Source: Mycolicibacterium litorale (GTDB lineage: Bacteria; Actinomycetota; Actinomycetes; Mycobacteriales; Mycobacteriaceae). Taken from it: DNA of 64,000 nucleotides. A program made the translations under genes and the position numbers. Shown here in pieces: positions 27,780-36,254 of this stretch. The number at the start of each line of letters is the position of its first letter. Within the stretch, counting starts at the first letter, position 1. The notes beneath the pieces are model-generated. The model did not search any database. It had not been told where the DNA came from and worked only from the letters and a program-made list of their open reading frames with translations. The DNA lies in contig NZ_AP022586.1 of assembly GCF_010731695.1 (NCBI RefSeq), forward strand, positions 744,001 to 808,000. Reading direction: 5' to 3'.

Positions 27780-30749
27780 GTGGCCGACAGTGAAAATACT
27801 CAAGCCCAAGACTCACCGGACTCTTCAGACGAGGCCTCACCTCGGGAAAGACTTCCCGAACGCCTGAGGGTGCATTCGCTGGCCCGGGTGCTGGGCACCA
27901 CCAGCAGGCGGGTCCTCGACGCGTTGGCCGAACTCGACGGGCGCGCGCGCAGTGCGCATTCGACCGTCGACAAGAGCCAGGCCGAGCGCGTGCGCGAGGT
28001 GCTCGCCGGTGACGGTGCGGCCGAAGCGCCCACTGAAGCGCTCACCGAGGCCCAGGCCGCCGAGGCCCCGGCTGTCGAAGCCGTCGCCGACGCCCCCGAG
28101 CCCGAGGTCCGGGAGATCTCCGAGGTGACCGTCGAGACCGTCGACGTCTCGGTCGAGATCGACGCGACCGACGGGTCCGCGCCGCAGTCCGGCGCGGCCG
28201 CCACCGAAGCATCCGACGAAGAGCCCGAATCGCGGCTGATCCTCGAGACGGCCACCGTCGAGCGTGCGGACTACCTGCCGCTGTTCGTCGCACCGCAGCC
28301 GGTTCGCTTCGAACCCGCCGACGAGGACGACGACGAGGACGAGGACGACGACACCGGCGCAGCGGCCGACTCGGACTCCGAAGACGACGATGACGACCAG
28401 TCCGAGCGGCCCGCCGCTCGCCGCCGTCGGCGCGGACGCCGTGGCCGTGGCCGCGGCCGCGGCGAGCAGAGCGACGACAACGGTGACGGCGACGGCGCCG
28501 AGGGGGCCGACGCCGGCACCGACGGCCAGGCACCCGCCGATCAGGACACCGGCGACGACGCCGAAGACGACGGCGCCGACGACGACACCGCGGGTGGCGA
28601 CGGCAGTTCACGCAGGCGCCGCCGCAGGCGCAGGCGCAAGTCCGGATCCTCCGAGGACTCGGACAACGGCTCACCCGACGACCCGCCCAACACCGTCGTG
28701 CACGAACGCCCGCCGCGTGAGCGTGGCGCCAAGTCGGGCGACAGCGACGACAACGAGATCCAGGGCATCAGCGGTTCGACGCGACTGGAGGCCAAACGGC
28801 AGCGCCGCCGCGACGGCCGGGACGCCGGCAGGCGCCGCCCGCCGATCCTGTCCGAGGCCGAGTTCCTCGCCCGCCGCGAAGCCGTCGAACGCGTCATGGT
28901 GGTGCGCGACAAGGTCCGCACCGAACCGCCGCACGAAGGTGCGCGGTACACGCAGATCGCCGTGCTCGAGGACGGCGTCGTCGTCGAGCACTTCGTGACC
29001 TCGCCGGCATCGGCCTCGCTGGTCGGCAACATCTACCTCGGCATCGTGCAGAACGTGCTGCCGTCGATGGAGGCCGCGTTCGTCGACATCGGCCGCGGCC
29101 GCAACGGTGTGCTCTACGCCGGTGAGGTGAACTGGGAGGCCGCCGGCCTCGGTGGCCAGAACCGCAAGATCGAGCAGGCCCTCAAGCCCGGTGACTACGT
29201 CGTCGTGCAGGTCAGTAAGGATCCGGTCGGACACAAGGGCGCGCGCCTGACGACGCAGGTGTCGCTGGCCGGCCGCTACCTCGTCTACGTGCCGGGCGCC
29301 TCGTCGACCGGGATCAGCCGCAAGCTGCCCGACACCGAGCGTCAGCGGCTCAAGGAGATCCTGCGCGAGGTGGTGCCCGCGGACGCCGGCGTCATCATCC
29401 GCACCGCGTCGGAGGGTGTGAAGGAAGACGACATCCGCTCGGACGTCAACCGCCTGCAGGAGCGGTGGACGCAGATCGAGGCCAAGGCCGCCGAGATCAC
29501 CGCGAAGAAGGCCGGTGCGGCCGTCGCGCTCTACGAAGAGCCCGACGTGCTGGTCAAGGTGATCCGCGACCTGTTCAACGAGGACTTCTCCGGGCTGATC
29601 GTCTCCGGCGACGAGGCGTGGAACACCATCAACTCCTATGTCGAGTCCGTCGCGCCCGACCTCATGCCGCGGCTGGCCAAGTACGAGCCGGCCGGGGGCG
29701 ACGGGCCCGACGTGTTCGCGGTGCACCGCATCGACGAGCAGCTCGCCAAGGCGATGGACCGCAAGGTGTGGCTGCCCTCGGGCGGCACGCTGGTCATCGA
29801 CCGCACCGAGGCGATGACGGTCGTCGACGTCAACACCGGCAAGTTCACCGGTTCGGGCGGCAACCTCGAGCAGACCGTCACCCGCAACAACCTCGAGGCC
29901 GCCGAGGAGATCGTGCGCCAGCTGCGGTTGCGCGACATCGGCGGCATCATCGTCATCGACTTCATCGACATGGTGCTCGAGTCGAACCGCGATCTGGTGC
30001 TGCGCAGGCTGACCGAGGCGCTGGCCCGAGACCGCACCCGCCACCAGGTGTCGGAGGTGACGTCGCTGGGCCTGGTCCAGCTGACGCGTAAACGCCTCGG
30101 CACCGGGCTGATCGAGGCGTTCTCCACCCCGTGTCCGCACTGTGCGGGTCGCGGCATCGTGCTGCACGGCGATCCGATCGACAACGCCTCGGGCAACGGG
30201 CGCAAGGCCGAGCCCGGGACCGGCAGGCGCAGCAAGCGCGGCAAGAAGGGCGCCAAGCCCGAAGAGGTGCCCGTGGCGAAGGTGCCACCGCATCCGGCCG
30301 GGGAGCATCCGATGTTCAAGGCGATGGCCGCCGCGAACGGTGGCCACGACGAGGACGACGACACAGACGACGAGTCGACCGACGACATCCAACGGGGCGA
30401 GGACGCGACCGCGGAGAAGGTCCACGACGCCGTCGGCGAAGAACTCGAGGACGAGGATTTCGAGGAGTCGGACGCCGACGACGACTCGGACGACGACTCG
30501 GACGAGGACGACTCCGACGAGGACGAGATCGATCTCGACAACGATGACGACGAAGAGGACGACGACATCGAAGTCCTCGACGACGACTCCGACGACTCCG
30601 ACGACTCGGACGACTCCGAATCCAACTCTGACGAGGATGAAGACGAGGACGAGGAAGAACCCGACGAACCCGAGGTGATCGCGGCGCCCGTGCGGCGTCC
30701 GCGGCGGCGTGCCGCGGCGCGTCCGGCGGGTCCGCCCAGCGGCGAGTAG
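27780..30749 (+). CDS. rne: ribonuclease E/G
   Basis: RNase E makes the main endonucleolytic cuts in mRNA decay and rRNA processing. The 989-residue protein has a low-complexity N-terminal third (about 1-370) with acidic runs and Arg-rich patches ([19 protein letters not shown]). The catalytic core spans about 375-800: an S1 domain (GNIYLGIVQNVLPSMEAAFVDIG), the DNase-I-like segment with metal-binding aspartates in VVDVNTGKFTG and IGGIIVIDFIDM, and the zinc-link CPHCAGRG. A very acidic Asp/Glu/Ser tail (about 860-965) ends in an Arg/Ala stretch. Flanking disordered arms on both sides are typical of actinobacterial RNase E. GTG start at 27780. Confidence 0.95.
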   Translation: MADSENTQAQDSPDSSDEASPRERLPERLRVHSLARVLGTTSRRVLDALAELDGRARSAHSTVDKSQAERVREVLAGDGAAEAPTEALTEAQAAEAPAVEAVADAPEPEVREISEVTVETVDVSVEIDATDGSAPQSGAAATEASDEEPESRLILETATVERADYLPLFVAPQPVRFEPADEDDDEDEDDDTGAAADSDSEDDDDDQSERPAARRRRRGRRGRGRGRGEQSDDNGDGDGAEGADAGTDGQAPADQDTGDDAEDDGADDDTAGGDGSSRRRRRRRRRKSGSSEDSDNGSPDDPPNTVVHERPPRERGAKSGDSDDNEIQGISGSTRLEAKRQRRRDGRDAGRRRPPILSEAEFLARREAVERVMVVRDKVRTEPPHEGARYTQIAVLEDGVVVEHFVTSPASASLVGNIYLGIVQNVLPSMEAAFVDIGRGRNGVLYAGEVNWEAAGLGGQNRKIEQALKPGDYVVVQVSKDPVGHKGARLTTQVSLAGRYLVYVPGASSTGISRKLPDTERQRLKEILREVVPADAGVIIRTASEGVKEDDIRSDVNRLQERWTQIEAKAAEITAKKAGAAVALYEEPDVLVKVIRDLFNEDFSGLIVSGDEAWNTINSYVESVAPDLMPRLAKYEPAGGDGPDVFAVHRIDEQLAKAMDRKVWLPSGGTLVIDRTEAMTVVDVNTGKFTGSGGNLEQTVTRNNLEAAEEIVRQLRLRDIGGIIVIDFIDMVLESNRDLVLRRLTEALARDRTRHQVSEVTSLGLVQLTRKRLGTGLIEAFSTPCPHCAGRGIVLHGDPIDNASGNGRKAEPGTGRRSKRGKKGAKPEEVPVAKVPPHPAGEHPMFKAMAAANGGHDEDDDTDDESTDDIQRGEDATAEKVHDAVGEELEDEDFEESDADDDSDDDSDEDDSDEDEIDLDNDDDEEDDDIEVLDDDSDDSDDSDDSESNSDEDEDEDEEEPDEPEVIAAPVRRPRRRAAARPAGPPSGE

Positions 30750-30754
30750 GCGGT

Positions 30755-30784
30755 TTGACCCTCTACCTGCTGGTCACGTACCCT
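30755..30784 (+). promoter_or_regulatory. promoter of rplU-rpmA
   Basis: TTGACC at 30755-30760 and TACCCT at 30779-30784 are separated by 18 bases, a good mycobacterial sigma-A-like pair. Transcription would begin near 30791, leaving about a 120-base leader before rplU. Confidence 0.55.
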
Positions 30785-30911
30785 TGACCAGTTGCCGCCA
30801 GGCTGACTGCCGGCGGCGGTGGGATCGAATCGACACCCGCACCCAGACCCGCGCACGCAACCTCCGGGTAAGGCAGTGCGCGCAACGGCTACGGAAGAGG
30901 ACTAGGACACG

Positions 30912-31223
30912 ATGGCGAGCTACGCAATCGTCAAGACCGGCGGCAAGCAGTACAAGGTCGCCGTGGGCGATATCGTCAAGGTCGAGAAGTTGGAGGCCGA
31001 CGCGGGCGCATCCGTCTCGCTGCCCGTTGCGCTCGTGGTCGACGGTGCCAACGTCACCACCAAGGCCGAGGATCTGGCCAAGGTCGCGGTCACCGGTGAG
31101 GTGCTCGAGCACACCAAGGGCCCCAAGATCCGTATCCACAAGTTCAAGAACAAGACCGGCTACCACAAGCGTCAGGGTCACCGTCAGCAGTTGACGGTCC
31201 TGAAGGTCACCGGAATCAAGTAG
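30912..31223 (+). CDS. rplU: 50S ribosomal protein L21
   Basis: The 103-residue protein matches L21 throughout: [28 protein letters not shown] at the start and the conserved basic C-terminal segment [20 protein letters not shown] that contacts 23S rRNA. It is followed after 13 bases by rpmA, the usual L21-L27 pair, and upstream of obg. Confidence 0.98.
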   Translation: MASYAIVKTGGKQYKVAVGDIVKVEKLEADAGASVSLPVALVVDGANVTTKAEDLAKVAVTGEVLEHTKGPKIRIHKFKNKTGYHKRQGHRQQLTVLKVTGIK

Positions 31224-31236
31224 CGGAGGCGAAGAC

Positions 31237-31497
31237 ATGGCACACAAGAAGGGCGCGTCCAGCTCGCGCAACGGTCGTGACTCCAATGCCCAGCGCCTCG
31301 GCGTCAAGCGCTTCGGCGGCCAGGTCGTCAAGGCCGGCGAGATCATCGTCCGCCAGCGCGGCACCCACTTCCACCCGGGCGTGAACGTCGGCCGCGGCGG
31401 CGACGACACCCTGTTCGCCACCGCTCCCGGCTCGGTCGAGTTCGGCAGCCGGCGCGGTCGCAAGACCGTCAACATCGTTCCGGTCGCTCGGGACTGA
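31237..31497 (+). CDS. rpmA: 50S ribosomal protein L27
   Basis: The 86-residue protein starts [31 protein letters not shown], the conserved L27 N-terminus that reaches the peptidyl-transferase centre. It lacks the extra cleaved N-terminal peptide found in some Firmicutes. Co-transcribed with rplU. Confidence 0.98.
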   Translation: MAHKKGASSSRNGRDSNAQRLGVKRFGGQVVKAGEIIVRQRGTHFHPGVNVGRGGDDTLFATAPGSVEFGSRRGRKTVNIVPVARD

Positions 31498-31506
31498 CAC
31501 CACCCG

Positions 31507-31587
31507 GGACTTACGCCAATGTGAAGCTGCTGCGAATTTCCCCAGGGATTCTCGCAGCAGCTTCACGTTCGTTTGAGAGGTAAGTCC
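31507..31587 (+). promoter_or_regulatory. outer inverted repeat enclosing the terminator and reaching the obg start
   Basis: GGACTTAC (31507-31514) and GTAAGTCC (31580-31587) are perfect complements that bracket the 15-bp terminator stem. The second arm begins at the last G of the obg ribosome site (GAGAGG, 31575-31580) and ends one base before the ATG. Folding would hide the obg initiation region. The pairing is seen; regulation is inferred. Confidence 0.5.
31521..31566 (+). terminator. strong hairpin terminator between rpmA and obg
   Basis: GTGAAGCTGCTGCGA (31521-31535) pairs perfectly over 15 bp with the complement at 31552-31566, around a 16-base loop, and is followed by GTTCGTTT. This is one of the strongest stems in the window and should end or attenuate the ribosomal transcript. 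Confidence 0.85.
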
Positions 31588-31588
31588 A

Positions 31589-33046
31589 ATGCCCCGGTTC
31601 GTCGACCGCGTCGTCATTCACGCGAAGGCGGGCAACGGTGGCAACGGCTGTGCCTCCGTGCACCGCGAGAAGTTCAAACCGCTGGGCGGTCCGGACGGCG
31701 GTAACGGCGGTCGCGGCGGCAGCATCGTGCTGGTCGTCGATCCGCAGGTGCACACGCTGCTCGACTTCCACTTCCATCCGCACGTGGTGGCCCCGTCCGG
31801 TAAGCAGGGCGCGGGCAGCAACCGCGACGGCGCGGCAGGCTCCGATCTCGAGGTCAGGGTTCCCGACGGCACCGTCGTCCTCGACGAGGAAGGCCGCGTC
31901 CTGGCCGACCTCGTCGGTGCGGGCACCCGGTTCGAAGCCGCGGCGGGCGGCCGCGGCGGCCTCGGCAATGCGGCGCTGGCGTCCCGATCCCGCAAGGCGC
32001 CCGGGTTCGCACTGCTCGGGGAGAAGGGGCAGGAGCGCGAGCTCACCCTCGAGCTCAAGACGGTCGCCGACGTCGGTCTGATCGGTTTCCCGTCGGCGGG
32101 CAAATCCTCACTCGTCTCGACCATCTCGGCGGCCAAACCGAAGATCGCCGACTACCCGTTCACCACGCTGGTGCCCAACCTCGGTGTCGTGTCGGCGGGG
32201 GACAACACGTTCACCGTGGCCGACGTGCCCGGTCTGATCCCGGGCGCCTCCGAGGGACGCGGGCTCGGCCTGGAATTCCTCCGCCACATCGAACGCTGCG
32301 CGGTGCTGGTGCACGTCGTCGACTGCGCGACCATGGAACCGGGCCGCGACCCCGTCTCCGACATAGAGGCGCTCGAAGCCGAACTCGCCGCCTACCGTCC
32401 CACGCTGCAGGGCGATACGACGCTGGGCGACCTGGCTGAACGGCCACGCGCGGTGGTGCTCAACAAGATCGACGTGCCCGACGCCAGGGAACTGGCCGAA
32501 TTCGTCCGCGAAGACGTCTCCGAGCGGTTCGGCTGGCCGGTGTTCGAGGTCTCGACCGCAACCCGAGAAGGACTGCGGCCCTTCACGTTCGCGCTGTGGG
32601 AGATGGTCAGCGCCTACCGCGAGGCGCAACCGCCGATCGTGCCGCGCCGCCCCGTCATCCGGCCCATACCCGTCGACGAGACCGGGTTCTCGGTCGACCC
32701 GGACGGGCAGGGCGGCTTCGTGGTGCGCGGTACGCGTCCCGAGCGGTGGATCAGCCAAACGGATTTCGACAACGACGAGGCCGTCGGCTACCTGGGCGAC
32801 CGGTTGGCGCGTCTGGGCGTCGAGGACGAGCTGCTGCGGCTCGGTGCGCGGCCCGGGTGTGCGGTCACGATCGGGGACATGACGTTCGACTGGGAACCGC
32901 AGACACCGGCGGGCGTGGACATGCAGATGTCCGGACGCGGCACCGACACCCGGCTCGAGCAGACCGACCGCGTCTCGGCCGCCGACCGCAAGATCGCCCG
33001 GCGGGAGCGCCGCCAGTCCGGCGACGAGCCCGGCGGTGAGGAATGA
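31589..33046 (+). CDS. obg: GTPase ObgE/CgtA
   Basis: Obg is an essential ribosome-associated GTPase involved in 50S assembly and stress responses. The 485-residue protein has the glycine-rich Obg domain (1 to about 158), the G domain with [12 protein letters not shown] (G1), DVPGLI (G3) and LNKIDVP (G4), and a C-terminal OCT domain (about 345-430) followed by an acidic/basic tail. It overlaps proB by four bases (ATGA). Confidence 0.96.
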   Translation: MPRFVDRVVIHAKAGNGGNGCASVHREKFKPLGGPDGGNGGRGGSIVLVVDPQVHTLLDFHFHPHVVAPSGKQGAGSNRDGAAGSDLEVRVPDGTVVLDEEGRVLADLVGAGTRFEAAAGGRGGLGNAALASRSRKAPGFALLGEKGQERELTLELKTVADVGLIGFPSAGKSSLVSTISAAKPKIADYPFTTLVPNLGVVSAGDNTFTVADVPGLIPGASEGRGLGLEFLRHIERCAVLVHVVDCATMEPGRDPVSDIEALEAELAAYRPTLQGDTTLGDLAERPRAVVLNKIDVPDARELAEFVREDVSERFGWPVFEVSTATREGLRPFTFALWEMVSAYREAQPPIVPRRPVIRPIPVDETGFSVDPDGQGGFVVRGTRPERWISQTDFDNDEAVGYLGDRLARLGVEDELLRLGARPGCAVTIGDMTFDWEPQTPAGVDMQMSGRGTDTRLEQTDRVSAADRKIARRERRQSGDEPGGEE

Positions 33047-34164
33047 CGGCCGCCACCAACAGCGCGTCGGCGCACCGCGAAGCCATCCGCACCGCGCGCA
33101 GCGTCGTCGTCAAGATCGGCACCACCGCGCTGACCACGCCGAGCGGTGTGTTCGACGCCACCCGCCTCGCCACCCTGGTCGAGGCGATCGAGAAGCGGAT
33201 GAAGGCCGGCTCCGACGTGGTGATCGTGTCGTCGGGGGCGATCGCGGCCGGTATCGAACCGTTGCGGCTGTCCAAGCGGCCGACCGACCTGGCCACCAAA
33301 CAGGCGGCCGCGAGTGTTGGGCAGGTCGCGCTCATCAACTCGTGGAGCACCGCGTTCGCGCGGTACGAGCGCACCGTCGGCCAGGTCCTGCTCACCGCCC
33401 ACGACATCTCGATGCGCGCGCAGCACACCAACGCCCAACGCACCCTGGACCGGCTGCGGGCCCTGCACGCCGTGGCGATCGTCAACGAGAACGACACCGT
33501 GGCCACCAACGAGATCCGGTTCGGTGACAACGACCGGCTTTCGGCGCTGGTGGCCCACCTGATCGGCGCGGACGCGCTGGTCCTGCTGTCCGACATCGAC
33601 GGCCTCTACGATTCCGATCCGCGAAAGTCGAACGCGCGCTTCATCTCCGAGGTGGCCCGTCCCGACGACCTGGACGGGGTGATCGCCGGGCGCGGCAGCA
33701 GCCTCGGCACTGGTGGGATGGCGTCGAAGCTGTCGTCGGCGCTGCTGGCCGCCGATGCCGGTGTCCCGGTGCTGCTCGCCGCCGCCGCCGACGCCGCCAC
33801 CGCACTGTCCGACGCGTCGGTGGGCACCGTGTTCGCCCCTCGCGCCGAACGGATGTCGGCGCGCCGGTTCTGGGTGCGGTACGCCGCCGAGTCGGCGGGA
33901 TCACTCACCCTCGATCAGGGGGCGGTCAATGCCGTTGTGCGGCAACGGCGATCGCTGCTGCCCGCGGGAATCACGGCGGTCTCGGGGCGGTTCTACGGCG
34001 GCGACGTCGTCGAGTTGCGCGCACCCGACGAGACCGTGGTCGCCCGCGGGGTGGTGGCTTACGAGGCAACCGAACTCGCCACCATGCTGGGCCGGTCGAC
34101 TTCGGACCTACCGGCCGAGATGCGCAGGCCCGCCGTGCACGCCGACGACCTCGTCGCGGTCTGA
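33043..34164 (+). CDS. proB: glutamate 5-kinase
   Basis: ProB phosphorylates glutamate, the first step of proline synthesis; proA further along the window makes the next step. The 373-residue protein has an amino-acid-kinase domain (1 to about 260, with [26 protein letters not shown] and [22 protein letters not shown]) and a C-terminal PUA domain (about 285-365). The ATG overlaps the obg stop. Its last 57 bp overlap the convergent hypothetical gene. Confidence 0.96.
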   Translation: MTAATNSASAHREAIRTARSVVVKIGTTALTTPSGVFDATRLATLVEAIEKRMKAGSDVVIVSSGAIAAGIEPLRLSKRPTDLATKQAAASVGQVALINSWSTAFARYERTVGQVLLTAHDISMRAQHTNAQRTLDRLRALHAVAIVNENDTVATNEIRFGDNDRLSALVAHLIGADALVLLSDIDGLYDSDPRKSNARFISEVARPDDLDGVIAGRGSSLGTGGMASKLSSALLAADAGVPVLLAAAADAATALSDASVGTVFAPRAERMSARRFWVRYAAESAGSLTLDQGAVNAVVRQRRSLLPAGITAVSGRFYGGDVVELRAPDETVVARGVVAYEATELATMLGRSTSDLPAEMRRPAVHADDLVAV

Positions 34165-34800
34165 GCCCGAGTCGCGCAACACCTTCAGCAGCCCCTTGAG
34201 GCGGCGGGCCCGCTGACGCGCGGCGTCGAGGACGTCGTCGTCGGCCGGGCGGACCTCGACTCCGTGCGCCTCGGCCGTCGCGATGAGGGCTTTGCGCACC
34301 GCCGGGTCGGCGAGCAGCGCGGTGGCCAGCATCCCGGGGGTGAGCGTCTTCTCGCGCAGCAGGCCGCGATAGTGCACCTCCGCGGGGATCGCCACGTCGA
34401 ACGCGCCGCGGAACACCCCGTCGACCGTCGCGACGATCAGCGTGAGCACCGCCTGTGACGCGGCGCCGAGCGCGAGACCGCGAAACGGAAACCACGGCAC
34501 CGGCAGTTTGTCGATCTGCTTGTCGAGCGCGCCGGAGAGCAGATAGCCGGCGAATTTGTGTGTCTCGATCTCCTTGACGTCGGCCCATCGCGCGGAGTCG
34601 CCGTCGAACTCCAGCTCGTCGTCGCTGATGGCCAGCCCGCCGAAGTGGTTCAGCAGCCGCACCGTGGCGCGTACCGGGTCGGGGCCGGGTATCAACCGGG
34701 CGAGGGTGTCCCCGATTCCGAGCGCCCAGCGTCCGTCGATCGCGCCAGGGGTGGGCCGGAGAGGTCCGAGTAGCGACAGCATCCCGCCATCTAAGGCCAT
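34108..34800 (-). CDS. conserved hypothetical protein
   Basis: I do not recognise this 230-residue protein. It has a moderately hydrophobic stretch ([27 protein letters not shown], near residues 105-132) and a basic C-terminal helix ([16 protein letters not shown]). Its ATG directly abuts the stop codon of the Sir2 gene (TGAATG), so it is translated with it; a second ATG six codons in (MLSLLG) is an alternative start. The last 57 bp overlap proB in the opposite direction. Confidence 0.7.
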   Translation of the reverse strand: MALDGGMLSLLGPLRPTPGAIDGRWALGIGDTLARLIPGPDPVRATVRLLNHFGGLAISDDELEFDGDSARWADVKEIETHKFAGYLLSGALDKQIDKLPVPWFPFRGLALGAASQAVLTLIVATVDGVFRGAFDVAIPAEVHYRGLLREKTLTPGMLATALLADPAVRKALIATAEAHGVEVRPADDDVLDAARQRARRLKGLLKVLRDSGSDRDEVVGVHGGPAHLGR

Positions 34801-35637
34801 TCAGGCCGACGAGGCGAGCGCGGGCAGCTCATCGGCCAGCAGCGCCAGCATCGGGGAGCAGCCGTTGTCGAGTTTGACGGTGGCGAGGTCGTCACCGCGG
34901 GTGCGGCCGCGGTTGATGATCGCGACCGGCATTCGGCGCGCCGCGGCGTGCCGCACGAAGCGGTAGCCGGAGAACACCGTCAGCGACGATCCCGCCACCA
35001 ACAGCACGTCGGCGTCGTCGACCATCGCGTAGGCCCGCTCGACCCGCTCCTTGGGGACGCTCTCCCCGAAGTAGACGATGTCGGGTTTGAGCATGCCGCC
35101 GCAGACCGGGCAGTCGACGATGCGGAAGGTCTGCGTGTGGTCGATCACTGCGTCGGCGTCCGGGGCGACGGCGATGCTGCCGACGGCCCGGGCGCGCTCG
35201 AGGAAGCCGGGGTTGGCGGCCTCGAGCAGTTCGCCGAGCGCGGCGCGCGACATGGTGTGGCCGCAGTCGAGGCAGATCACCTGGGCGTAGGTGCCGTGCA
35301 GGTCGATGACGTTGCGGCTGCCGGCCTTGGTGTGCAGCAGGTCGACGTTCTGGGTGATCACGCCGCTGACCACGCCGGACCGCTCCATCGCCGCGAGCGC
35401 GCGATGCCCGGCGTTGGGCAGCGTGGCCGCCATGTGCCGCCAGCCGACGTGGTTGCGCGCCCAGTAGCGCTGACGGAACACCGGGTCAGAAGTGAACTGC
35501 CTGATGGTCATCGGGTTGCTCGGCGGGGAGTCGGGTCCCCGGTAGTCGGGGATACCGGAGTCCGTCGACATCCCTGCGCCGGTCAAGACCGCGACGCGGC
35601 GGCCCGCCAACAGCGTGACCAGTTCCGGTGATTCCAC
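34801..35637 (-). CDS. NAD-dependent protein deacetylase, sirtuin family
   Basis: Sirtuins remove acyl groups from lysines using NAD+ and release nicotinamide. The 278-residue protein has the GAGMSTDSGIPDYRG motif (residues 20-34), TQNVDLLH (Gln96, Asn97), catalytic His114 in IDLHGTY and a four-cysteine zinc module (Cys122, Cys125, Cys176, Cys179). The long insert between the cysteine pairs is typical of bacterial class II sirtuins. It sits between a cysteine hydrolase and a hypothetical gene, close to nadE. Confidence 0.93.
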   Translation of the reverse strand: MESPELVTLLAGRRVAVLTGAGMSTDSGIPDYRGPDSPPSNPMTIRQFTSDPVFRQRYWARNHVGWRHMAATLPNAGHRALAAMERSGVVSGVITQNVDLLHTKAGSRNVIDLHGTYAQVICLDCGHTMSRAALGELLEAANPGFLERARAVGSIAVAPDADAVIDHTQTFRIVDCPVCGGMLKPDIVYFGESVPKERVERAYAMVDDADVLLVAGSSLTVFSGYRFVRHAAARRMPVAIINRGRTRGDDLATVKLDNGCSPMLALLADELPALASSA

Positions 35638-35671
35638 CCTGTCCAGACTACGACGGCGTTTCGGCGGGTCG

Positions 35672-36211
35672 TCAGTGCAGACAGTCGGCGGCGGCGATCA
35701 GTTCGGCGCTCATGTTCTGCTCCATCATCCGCATCGCCGCCTCGCCCAGTTCGGCATCGATGTGCGCGACCCCGTCGCGGGGGATGACCACCGGGAAGTG
35801 CCGGACGTAGGCGTCGAGTGCGGTGTAGAGGATGCACTGTTCGGTCACCTGCCCGGTCAGCACGACCCGCTCCGGTTGGAGCTGGGTGAGCAGGTAGGCC
35901 AGCGACGTGGCGTAGAACGCGCTGTGGCGCACCTTCGTCATCACCCGGCAGCCCTGTTGCGGGACGATCGGTTTGACGAGGTCGGGGCGTTCACCGTCGA
36001 GCGCAGAACGCACGATGTCGCTGAACTCCGCGCTGAAGTCGCCGTAGTTGTCGTTGACGTAGATCAGATCGACGTCGTCGCGGGCGCGGGCATCGCTGAC
36101 AAGTCGGGCCAGAGGATCGATGATCCCTTCGACGTTCGGGATCAGCTTGTCCGCGTCCTCGTGGTCGTAGGTATTCATCATGTCGATGATCAGCACCGCG
36201 GTCTTGGTCAT
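35672..36211 (-). CDS. isochorismatase-family cysteine hydrolase
   Basis: The 179-residue protein has the family Asp-Lys-Cys triad at Asp10 (LIIDMMNTY), Lys93 (MTKVRHSAF) and Cys126 (TGQVTEQCILYTALDA). I use the ATG at 36211, which gives the normal N-terminus; the longer reading would reach into nadE. The Asp-x-His metal site of nicotinamidase is replaced by NDNYGDF, so despite its NAD-related neighbours it is probably not PncA. Substrate unknown. It lies 34 bp upstream of the sirtuin gene and diverges from nadE across 43 bp. Confidence 0.87.
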   Translation of the reverse strand: MTKTAVLIIDMMNTYDHEDADKLIPNVEGIIDPLARLVSDARARDDVDLIYVNDNYGDFSAEFSDIVRSALDGERPDLVKPIVPQQGCRVMTKVRHSAFYATSLAYLLTQLQPERVVLTGQVTEQCILYTALDAYVRHFPVVIPRDGVAHIDAELGEAAMRMMEQNMSAELIAAADCLH

Positions 36212-36254
36212 GTCGCTTGCATACCCCGCGGCGATTGCGGGCAACAATGTGGGC

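Noticed and set aside
28671..30425. 584-codon minus-strand frame antisense to rne.
   Set aside because: No domains and rne is certain; it is a mirror of the acidic, GC-rich coding sequence.
35672..36211. Reading the isochorismatase-family gene as nicotinamidase (pncA) because of the neighbouring sirtuin and nadE.
   Set aside because: The Asp-x-His metal-binding motif required in nicotinamidases is missing.
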